Positions 1 through 7,022 of a DNA stretch of 46,428 nt are shown here, in pieces (position 1 is the first letter of the stretch; the number at the start of each line of letters is the position of its first letter). The DNA comes from Clostridiales bacterium (lineage in GTDB: Bacteria > Bacillota > Clostridia > Christensenellales > Borkfalkiaceae). The notes under the pieces are model-generated. The model made no database searches. It was not told where the DNA came from and saw nothing but the letters and a program-made list of their open reading frames with translations. A program made the translations under genes and the position numbers. The stretch spans positions 1 to 46,428 of the forward strand of contig SVHP01000005.1 of assembly GCA_015055735.1 (NCBI GenBank), in the 5' to 3' direction.

Positions 1-518
1 CCCTTTTTTTAGCAAAATTTTGCTCATTTTTATAAAATTTTACAATTTTTTTACCAATATTGTTAAATTATTAACAATAAAAATGTTTTTTTATTAAAAA
101 TTTGGTTTTTTATAATAACATTTTATGCAATTAAAAACCATCAAAAAAACACTAAAAATAAATAAAAAATGAAAAAATTACTGTATTTTTTATAAAATTA
201 AAGACTTTTTTATTAAAAAAATTTTGATTTAAAGGTATTTTTTTATTCAGAATTTATGCATAATATACGCATACAATTTATATTATGCAAAACGTTTGCG
301 ATTCACGTTGATTTTTGCAACCGTTTTGTATTGTATAATCAGTTTGAATATTTTTGCAAACAAAAAAACAACCGAAAAACCACCTCTTTGTTTGGTATTT
401 TTTAAGAAAAATTTTGTCACTTTCATTTTGAACACGAAGAACAACGCAAATCAAACATTTTTGTTAAACTTGCGTTGCTTTTGAAAAAACAAGGTGGCAA
501 GGCTCACGGGAACAAAAC

Positions 519-549
519 AAAAAAAGCACGGAAAACCGTGCTTTTTTTG
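519..549. terminator. Intrinsic terminator-like hairpin, potentially bidirectional
   Basis: AAAAAAAGCACGG-aaaa-CCGTGCTTTTTTT. Confidence 0.8.
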
Positions 550-699
550 TTTTTGACTAACAGCCGTAGCCACCGTCTTGTGAGTAATCTAAAATTTTGA
601 TACAAATTTATAATGGGTGCAAATTTTAGACTTATGGGTGCATTTTCTTGTAACGGGTAGCACCTATTTTAGTTCGATAAATTGGAATTTGAAAAACAA

Positions 700-730
700 G
701 AGCAGTGCACATGCAAACGCACACTGCTCC
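700..730 (-). terminator. Probable terminator hairpin downstream of the GNAT gene
   Basis: GAGCAGTG (700-707) pairs with CACTGCTC (722-729). It sits just after the ancestral GNAT stop at 741-743 (minus strand). Confidence 0.55.
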
Positions 731-833
731 GTTTGTTCGTTTAGTTAAAAAGTTGTCCTGGAAGTTTTAATTTTTCTTTGTAAGAAAATGTTTTGTCAAA
801 TTCTTCGGCTTCTTGTTCATTAACGAAGTATCC

Positions 834-1370
834 TTATGGCGGGGCATACTCCCCAGTGATGCCATCAAGATATCCTGGAATTAATTCTTTACAAAGAAAG
901 AAGGATGAATCTGCACCATCGGGCAAACCGTGATAACGAATACCGAAATCTCTGGCAAAAGTAAAACCGCTTTTTCCAAAGAAATGGATATTGCCTTCAA
1001 AGCACAGTGCGCCACAACCGAATTCCGTTGCTTTTTTCAAGGAATAATCCAACAGAATTTTACCATACCCTTGTCGTTTCAAATCGGGGATAATACAGAT
1101 TGGACCCATTGTCATAATGGGAACATCTTTACCATCATCTGTTTTGATGACCGCTCGCATAAACATATTTTGCCCAATTATTTTTCCGTCTTTCTCCATT
1201 ACAAAATCAAGTTCTGGAACAAAGGCTTCATCATTTCTGAGTTGATTGAGTACATAATGCTCTAAACACCCTGGACGGTACACATTCCAAAATGATTCTC
1301 TTACAAGAGTTTCAACTTCTCTGTATTCTTCTTTTCTTTCTAAACGAATGATGTAGTCATTTTTATTCAT
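834..1370 (-). CDS. GNAT family N-acetyltransferase, apparently prematurely terminated (30-codon in-frame tail continues to 741)
   Basis: 178-aa ORF with GNAT features (MGPICIIPDLKRQGYGKILLDYSL; NIHFFGKSGF) and SD AGGAGG upstream. An in-frame TAA at 834-836 is followed by open frame GYFVNEQEAEEFDKTFSYKEKLKLPGQLFN*. Confidence 0.8.
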   Translation of the reverse strand: MNKNDYIIRLERKEEYREVETLVRESFWNVYRPGCLEHYVLNQLRNDEAFVPELDFVMEKDGKIIGQNMFMRAVIKTDDGKDVPIMTMGPICIIPDLKRQGYGKILLDYSLKKATEFGCGALCFEGNIHFFGKSGFTFARDFGIRYHGLPDGADSSFFLCKELIPGYLDGITGEYAPP

Positions 1371-1402
1371 TGTTTTTCCTCCTGATGATTGTTGACTCCA
1401 AT

Positions 1403-1446
1403 ACTGGGAGGTTTGTGCGAGACTGTATTTGCACTAACCTCCCAGT
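1403..1446 (-). promoter_or_regulatory. Long hairpin in the 5' leader of the GNAT gene
   Basis: ACTGGGAGGTT-T-GTGC / GCAC-T-AACCTCCCAGT: 15 of 16 positions paired, 12-nt loop, ~30 nt upstream of the start codon. Confidence 0.6.
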
Positions 1447-1837
1447 TAGAATACAATCTCCAGTGTTTTGATTGTTTTCTTCAAAAAGCAATCTCCTCTA
1501 AAATATTTATAATCAAGCCTTTTGCCAGATTATCTTTTAGATAAATTCTTATTTATCGATGAGTTTATTATATCACATAATCTATTAGAAATCAATAATT
1601 TTTTAAGTGAATCAATAATTGAACGATACCCCATAAATTGAACGAAAAGGGGCGCCATAATTTAAAAATTACGGCTTGTTTTAACGTGAGTTTTTACTCT
1701 TCCCAAAAATCTTTTTTCAAAACATTTTTGGGATACCCTAAATATAAAGCGCACTTGGTACTAGGACACAATTAGGTCGTGGAAAAAATTAAATCAAACA
1801 AAAAAAGTGAAGCAAAGAAAAACTTGCTCCACTTTTT

Positions 1838-1955
1838 TGGTCCGAGCAACTGGATTTGCTTCTCTCGAGCCTCCCGCAAAATAGTCCACTGGACTATTTT
1901 TTCGCCTGTTGGCGAATACGCAAACCAAAGTTTGCTAGCTCCTAATTCAAATCCA
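1838..1955 (-). other. tRNA-tail-capped hairpin element U1 (tRNA-Pro tail)
   Basis: 1838-1858 matches the 3' end of tRNA-Pro (2010-2030) at 20/21 positions including CCA. Closing stem TGGATTTG (1851-1858)/CAAATCCA (1948-1955). Perfect hairpins at 1880-1898, 1901-1916 and 1920-1935. Confidence 0.65.
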
Positions 1956-2009
1956 TTTACATATTTAAGTGCAAATAAATATCCACCAATAAAGCTAGTG
2001 GATATTTAT

Positions 2010-2085
2010 TGGTCCGAGTAACTGGATTTGAACCAGCGACCTCTTGGTCCCGAACCAAGCGCGCTACCAACTGCGCTACACCCGG
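2010..2085 (-). tRNA. tRNA-Pro (anticodon CGG)
   Basis: Minus strand CCGGGTGTAGCGCAGTTGGTAGCGCGCTTGGTTCGGGACCAAGAGGTCGCTGGTTCAAATCCAGTTACTCGGACCA; cloverleaf with encoded CCA. Confidence 0.95.
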
Positions 2086-2111
2086 ATTTTATTATAAATA
2101 AGTTTATTTCA

Positions 2112-2192
2112 AAAACAAATCAAAAAAACTACTAAATAAATAGAAAAACTCTCAAGTAAATGAGAGTTTTTTTGGTCCGCCATCGGGGACTC
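2112..2192. repeat. 81-bp direct repeat, copy 1 (tRNA-Lys 3' tail plus terminator)
   Basis: Identical by eye to 2287-2367 (period 175 bp). Confidence 0.9.
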
Positions 2193-2286
2193 TCGCCTGT
2201 GCGACCTACCCAACAAACAGTAGGTGACTACTGTTTGGGCTGACGCCAAATTATCTTGCGATAATTTTTTCCATATTCGAGCCCCG
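2173..2286 (-). other. tRNA-tail-capped hairpin element U2 (tRNA-Lys tail)
   Basis: 2173-2192 is identical to the 3' end of tRNA-Lys(CTT) including CCA. Closing stem GGGG(a)CTC (2185-2192)/GAGCCCC (2279-2285). Perfect hairpins at 2215-2236 and 2248-2267. Confidence 0.65.
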
Positions 2287-2367
2287 AAAACAAATCAAAA
2301 AAACTACTAAATAAATAGAAAAACTCTCAAGTAAATGAGAGTTTTTTTGGTCCGCCATCGGGGACTC
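2287..2367. repeat. 81-bp direct repeat, copy 2 (overlaps the genuine tRNA-Lys 3' end and its terminator)
   Basis: Identical by eye to 2112-2192. Confidence 0.9.
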
Positions 2368-2423
2368 GAACCCCGGACACCCTGATTAAGAGTCAGGTGC
2401 TCTACCAACTGAGCTAATGGCAG
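2348..2423 (-). tRNA. tRNA-Lys (anticodon CTT)
   Basis: Minus strand CTGCCATTAGCTCAGTTGGTAGAGCACCTGACTCTTAATCAGGGTGTCCGGGGTTCGAGTCCCCGATGGCGGACCA. Confidence 0.95.
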
Positions 2424-2475
2424 TTATTTAATTTTTTATAGATGCACACCTAAAATACTTAGATGTGCATCTACT

Positions 2476-2551
2476 TGGTGATCCATCGGGGATTCGAACC
2501 CCGGACACCGTGATTAAAAGTCACGTGCTCTACCGTCTGAGCTAATGAATC
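2476..2551 (-). tRNA. tRNA-Lys (anticodon TTT)
   Basis: Minus strand GATTCATTAGCTCAGACGGTAGAGCACGTGACTTTTAATCACGGTGTCCGGGGTTCGAATCCCCGATGGATCACCA. Confidence 0.95.
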
Positions 2552-2554
2552 ATT

Positions 2555-2629
2555 TGGCAGGGGTAGCAAGATTCGAACTTACGAATGCTGGAATCAAAAT
2601 CCAGTGCCTTACCGCTTGGCGATACCCCT
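2555..2629 (-). tRNA. tRNA-Gln (anticodon TTG)
   Basis: Minus strand AGGGGTATCGCCAAGCGGTAAGGCACTGGATTTTGATTCCAGCATTCGTAAGTTCGAATCTTGCTACCCCTGCCA. Confidence 0.95.
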
Positions 2630-2642
2630 ATGTCTTAAGTAA

Positions 2643-2720
2643 TGGGGCGGGTGATGGGAATCGAACCCACGACCTCAAGGACCACAATCTTGCGCTCTAA
2701 CCAACTGAGCTACACCCGCC
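2643..2720 (-). tRNA. tRNA-His (anticodon GTG), with encoded G-1
   Basis: Minus strand GGCGGGTGTAGCTCAGTTGGTTAGAGCGCAAGATTGTGGTCCTTGAGGTCGTGGGTTCGATTCCCATCACCCGCCCCA. Confidence 0.95.
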
Positions 2721-2726
2721 ATATTA

Positions 2727-2803
2727 TGGTGCGCCTGAAGGGATTCGAACCCCTGACCCTCGGCTTAGAAGGCCGATGCTCTATCCAACTGAGCTACAGG
2801 TGC
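2727..2803 (-). tRNA. tRNA-Arg (anticodon TCT)
   Basis: Minus strand GCACCTGTAGCTCAGTTGGATAGAGCATCGGCCTTCTAAGCCGAGGGTCAGGGGTTCGAATCCCTTCAGGCGCACCA; acceptor position 3-70 is an A-C mismatch. Confidence 0.93.
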
Positions 2804-2832
2804 ATAACGACTATGTCCCCGACTTAAGTTTA

Positions 2833-2906
<74 letters not shown>

Positions 2907-3052
2907 ATAAGTCTTTACAAACAAATGCTAATGAATTATATCAAAATGATTAGACATTGTCAACTGTTTACAAAATATTTTTTAAAATTTTTATCGAAAA
3001 ATGTTTTTACTTTTTATTTTTGATCTTTAACAGCCATTAAAAATAAAAATCT

Positions 3053-3081
3053 TTGACATATATGCAAAATAATTGTATAAT
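3053..3081 (+). promoter_or_regulatory. Sigma-A-type promoter upstream of the phosphohexomutase gene
   Basis: TTGACA - 17 bp - TATAAT, both hexamers perfect consensus. Confidence 0.85.
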
Positions 3082-3148
3082 CATAGTATTGTGAAATAGT
3101 ACGGGCTTTAATGAAATTTTTTAAAAAACAAAAAATGGTAGGTTTATT

Positions 3149-4861
3149 ATGTACAAAACGTTATATAACAATTGGCTAACTAGCGACAAGTTGTCGGATA
3201 AAGAAAAAGAAGAATTAAACGAAATTTCTAGTGACGATAAGGAAATAGAATATCGCTTTGGTAAAGATTTAGAGTTTGGCACTGCAGGTATGCGTGGCTT
3301 AATAGGTTTAGGAACTAACATGCTAAACGTTTACACGGTTATGCGTGCAACACAAGGCTTGGCTGAATACGTTAAGTCGCTCGGCGAAAGCGCAAAAAAA
3401 CGAGGGGTAGTTATTTCTTACGATACTAGACGTATGTCTTACGAATTTGCTTGCGCTTCTGCGCTAGTGCTTGCAACTAACGGAGTCAAGACTTATCTAT
3501 TTAGCGACGTACATCCCGTTCCTATGCTATCTTACGCTGTTAAAGAGTTAAAGACCATTGCGGGGATTATGATTACAGCAAGCCATAACCCAAAAGAATA
3601 TAACGGTTATAAGGTTTACGGCGAAGATGGGGCGCAAATGTCGCCTGAAGCTACTAAGGAAGTGGTTAAATTTATGGACGAAATTGGCGATCCACTCTCG
3701 GACAAGATTTTGTGCGATAAGAATAAAGAAAAGCAAATTAAAATGGTTCCAAAGTCGTTGGATAGAAAATATTATAGAACTATAAAACGCCTTTGCTTAT
3801 CTAAAAACGAAGTTAAGAAAGTGGGTAAGGATATAAAACTCGTTTATACACCAGTTCACGGTAGTGGTTATATCCCTGTTACTACAATCTTGAAAAAACT
3901 AGGCATAAACGCAACGCTCGTTCCCGAACAAGTTGCAAAAGATACCGAATTTTCAACCGTTGCAGTCCCTAATCCTGAAATTAAAGAAACTTTGGAATTA
4001 GGTATTAAAATGGCTGACTTTAAGAACGCTGACGTCGTTTTCGGTACTGACCCCGACTGCGATAGACTAGGCGTTGCTATTCGTGACGATAAGGGTGAAT
4101 TTACTGCGCTATCGGGCAACCAAATTGGCGCACTCCTTTTGGATTACGTGTTAAATAAACTAAAGGAAAACGGAAAGTTAAGCAAAAAAGGGTTTGTGGT
4201 TAAAAGTTTCGTTTCAACTTCTCTCGCAAAACTCATTGCTGACGATTATGGCGTAGAACTTATGGAAACACCTGTGGGCTTTAAGTTTATCGGCGAAAAA
4301 ATCAAAGAGTACGACGATACTGGTAAGCGTGAATTCATCTTCGGGTTTGAAGAAAGTTGTGGTTACCTTCGTGGTACGCATTGTAGGGATAAAGACGCTG
4401 TGGTTGCAAGTATGCTCTTTGCTGAATTAGTGTGCTATTATACCTATATAGGCAAGGGCGTATACGAGCGCCTTATGGAAATTTACGATAAATACGGCTA
4501 CGTTTTCGATACAAACGTTAGCACTGCTTACTCGGGACTTAACGCCATGAAAGAAATGAACGCAGTAGTCGATAAAATGAAAGAAATTTCAATCGATAAT
4601 ATTGCAGGCGTAAAGGTGGTTGCAACTCGTGATTATTCTAAAGCGCAAAGAAAACTTGCCGACGGCACGATTGAAACTCTTCAAAGCCCGTTGACAAACG
4701 CCGTGTATTACGAACTTGAAGGCGGAAGTTTCGTTTGCATTAGACCTAGTGGTACTGAACCAAAATTAAAGGTTTACTATTCGGTAAAAGGCGAAAACGA
4801 AATTAAAGCAAAAGAAAGGTTTGAAAGCCTAAAATCCGACTTTGAAAAATATTTGAAATAA
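3149..4861 (+). CDS. Phospho-sugar mutase (phosphoglucomutase/phosphomannomutase family)
   Basis: 570 aa; active-site motif MITASHNPKEYNGYKVY, metal-binding FGTDPDCDRLGVA, C-terminal RPSGTEPKLKVYY. Confidence 0.95.
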   Translation: MYKTLYNNWLTSDKLSDKEKEELNEISSDDKEIEYRFGKDLEFGTAGMRGLIGLGTNMLNVYTVMRATQGLAEYVKSLGESAKKRGVVISYDTRRMSYEFACASALVLATNGVKTYLFSDVHPVPMLSYAVKELKTIAGIMITASHNPKEYNGYKVYGEDGAQMSPEATKEVVKFMDEIGDPLSDKILCDKNKEKQIKMVPKSLDRKYYRTIKRLCLSKNEVKKVGKDIKLVYTPVHGSGYIPVTTILKKLGINATLVPEQVAKDTEFSTVAVPNPEIKETLELGIKMADFKNADVVFGTDPDCDRLGVAIRDDKGEFTALSGNQIGALLLDYVLNKLKENGKLSKKGFVVKSFVSTSLAKLIADDYGVELMETPVGFKFIGEKIKEYDDTGKREFIFGFEESCGYLRGTHCRDKDAVVASMLFAELVCYYTYIGKGVYERLMEIYDKYGYVFDTNVSTAYSGLNAMKEMNAVVDKMKEISIDNIAGVKVVATRDYSKAQRKLADGTIETLQSPLTNAVYYELEGGSFVCIRPSGTEPKLKVYYSVKGENEIKAKERFESLKSDFEKYLK

Positions 4862-4872
4862 CGTGATAATTA

Positions 4873-4912
4873 AAAAACAAGCATTGTCTTATCTTTGACA
4901 ATGCTTGTTTTT
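4873..4912. terminator. Terminator between convergent genes
   Basis: AAAAACAAGCATTGTC...GACAATGCTTGTTTTT. Confidence 0.85.
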
Positions 4913-4916
4913 GCTT

Positions 4917-5123
4917 TTAAGTATTTAGCAAATCGTCGTATGAAACGTCGTACAATTTTGCAAGTTTTATAAAGTTTTGTAAAGTAGGTACGGTAATTCC
5001 AAGTTCATACGCTTGATAAGATTGATAGGTTATCCCTAATTCTTCAGCAACTTGCTTTTGGGTCTTTCCACTCTGCTTGCGTAACTGTTTCAAATTTACT
5101 GATAAATTTAAGAGTTCTTTCAT
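4917..5123 (-). CDS. XRE-family helix-turn-helix transcriptional regulator
   Basis: 68 aa; LKQLRKQSGKTQKQVAEELGITYQSYQAYELGITVPTLQNFIKLAKLYDVSYDDLL. Confidence 0.93.
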   Translation of the reverse strand: MKELLNLSVNLKQLRKQSGKTQKQVAEELGITYQSYQAYELGITVPTLQNFIKLAKLYDVSYDDLLNT

Positions 5124-5141
5124 ATTTTATCTCCTATTCAT

Positions 5142-5196
5142 TTGACATTATACAGTTTGTGACTGTATAATAAGGAAAATACAGTTTATAACTGTA
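5142..5196 (+). promoter_or_regulatory. Promoter with two palindromic operator candidates
   Basis: TTGACA (5142-5147), 18-bp spacer, TATAAT (5166-5171). TACAGT-N5-ACTGTA at 5151-5167 and again at 5180-5196. Confidence 0.75.
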
Positions 5197-5211
5197 CAAA
5201 GGAGAGTAGAT

Positions 5212-6885
5212 ATGAAAAAATTATTTTTGGTTTTATTATCAACAATTTTATTAATTAGCACGGGCATGTTTTTTGTTGGGTGTAATTCATCTAATCAAAA
5301 CAATCCCGAAGAACACGAATGCGAAGCAACTTGGGTTATAGACAAAGAGGCGACGTGCGAAGAAGACGGCTCAAAACATAGCGAGTGTACAACTTGTGGA
5401 GAAGTGTTAGAAACCGAGGTTATTTCAAAATTAGGGCATGATTATAGTGAATGTATAAGTAATGATGATAACACTCATACTAAAATTTGCTCAAACGACA
5501 TTAATCATACAATTACAGAAAATTGTTTTGGTGGAACTGCAACTTGTATAAACAAAGCAGTTTGTAAAGACTGTAAAAAAGCGTATGGAGATCTTGGGGA
5601 TTGTAACTATATAAATGGAATTTGTATAAATTGTAAATTTATTATAGGTACTGATGGGTTAGAGTACGAGTTAATAAATAATACCGCATATTCGGTGACG
5701 GGATATACTGGTACGTCAGGTGACGTTTACGTTCCTGCAACATATAAAGGATTGCCAGTGAAGAGTATAGGTGAAAATGCATTTAAAGATTGCACTATAT
5801 TAACCAATGTGGTTATATCGGAAGGTTTAACTAGTATTGGAGCAAAGGCTTTTTATCAATGTATAAAATTACAAAGCATAGAAATACCTTCGTCAGTATC
5901 GGCAATGTATACGTATGCGTTCTATAAATGCAGTTCGTTGGTGACGGTAACCTTTGGAGAAAATAGTCAATTACAGGCAATAAGTGGAATGACATTTAAT
6001 GGTTGCAGTTCTCTAGTTAGTATAGAAATACCTGCAAACGTGACAAAAATTTATAACAACTGGGCTTTTGAAGATTGTTTTAGTTTGAAGGAAATAAGAT
6101 ATAATGCGGTGAACTGTGAAAACTTGGATTATGATTGTATTACGTTTAGCGATGCAGGAAAAGAGAGTGGAGAGTTAACGGTAATTATAGGTAAGGACGT
6201 TCAAAAAATTCCTGATAGGCTTTTTTATAAGGCAAACCACGTAAAAAAATTAGTGTTTGAAGAAAACAGTGTTTGTACTAGTATTGGAGTAAGTGCTTTT
6301 AGAGAAACTCCTTTAATTAGTGTTGAACTTCCTAATTCGGTAACAATTTTAGGTCAACATGCGTTTGATGATTGCCAAAAATTAACAACTTTTACTATTA
6401 AAGAAAACAGTCAGTTAAAATATATTGGAGCTTATGCTTTCTATGGATGTAAGAGTTTAACTAGTATAGAAATTCCTGCAAGTGTAACAAAAATTTGGGG
6501 AGGTGCATTTAGAGAATGTACGTCGTTAACTAGTGTAACTTTTGCTAAAAATAGTCAACTAACTGAAATTGCAGAAAGCGCTTTTAATGGGTGTTCTGCA
6601 TTAAAGCAATTTATCATACCTAGTGGAGTTACTACTTTAGGGACGTGGGTATTTGGGAATTGTACGGCATTGACTTATTTAGTTATTCCTGCAAGCGTAC
6701 AAAGTATAGGCTATTATATAATTGTGGACTGTGGGCAAATAAAAGTTTATTGTGAAGCGGGTAGCAAGCCAAGTAGTTGGGATAGTTCTTGGGATAATTA
6801 TAGCAACTGGAATAACAATAATAAACGACCTATATATTGGCAAGGACAATGGGAATACGTGGACGGCATACCAACGGCTAAATAA
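5212..6885 (+). CDS. BspA-like leucine-rich-repeat lipoprotein
   Basis: Lipobox-type signal (LISTGMFFVGCN), Cys-rich N-terminal repeats, many LRR_5-like repeats (LTSIGAKAFYQCIKLQSIEIPSSV). Confidence 0.9.
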   Translation: MKKLFLVLLSTILLISTGMFFVGCNSSNQNNPEEHECEATWVIDKEATCEEDGSKHSECTTCGEVLETEVISKLGHDYSECISNDDNTHTKICSNDINHTITENCFGGTATCINKAVCKDCKKAYGDLGDCNYINGICINCKFIIGTDGLEYELINNTAYSVTGYTGTSGDVYVPATYKGLPVKSIGENAFKDCTILTNVVISEGLTSIGAKAFYQCIKLQSIEIPSSVSAMYTYAFYKCSSLVTVTFGENSQLQAISGMTFNGCSSLVSIEIPANVTKIYNNWAFEDCFSLKEIRYNAVNCENLDYDCITFSDAGKESGELTVIIGKDVQKIPDRLFYKANHVKKLVFEENSVCTSIGVSAFRETPLISVELPNSVTILGQHAFDDCQKLTTFTIKENSQLKYIGAYAFYGCKSLTSIEIPASVTKIWGGAFRECTSLTSVTFAKNSQLTEIAESAFNGCSALKQFIIPSGVTTLGTWVFGNCTALTYLVIPASVQSIGYYIIVDCGQIKVYCEAGSKPSSWDSSWDNYSNWNNNNKRPIYWQGQWEYVDGIPTAK

Positions 6886-6908
6886 AGTATAAAACTTAAT
6901 CAAAGGTA

Positions 6909-6939
6909 AAAAAAGGCACTTGAATAAGTGCCTTTTTTG
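6909..6939 (+). terminator. Intrinsic terminator
   Basis: AAAAAAGGCACTT-gaat-AAGTGCCTTTTTT. Confidence 0.85.
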
Positions 6940-7022
6940 GTGCGTGTAGCAAATAAAGTTGATTTGTTAGACGAAAAACTATATAATATAATGCGAATAA
7001 TTTAACAAAAGAGAGAAAACAT

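Noticed and set aside
296-484. 62-aa ORF with TTG start and a hydrophobic N-terminus, followed by a terminator at 519-549
   Set aside because: No convincing SD and AT-rich composition. It could be a small membrane peptide but is not supportable from sequence alone.
560-660. Short minus-strand peptide end ILDYSQDGGYGC* just before the 519-549 terminator, and a repeated atgggtgca
   Set aside because: The upstream frame is closed by stops within a few codons and no family was recognised. Possibly a gene remnant, but too little to call.
1779-2021. 80-aa ORF spanning element U1
   Set aside because: It runs through a terminator hairpin, tRNA-tail sequence and RNA hairpins antisense to the tRNA, with no SD. 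Treated as spurious.
1838-2286. Interpretation of U1/U2 as permuted tRNA genes, T-box leaders or tmRNA
   Set aside because: No tRNA 5' half or anticodon arm is present on either side, there is no T-box AGGGUGGNACCGCG-type motif, and there is no tag ORF.
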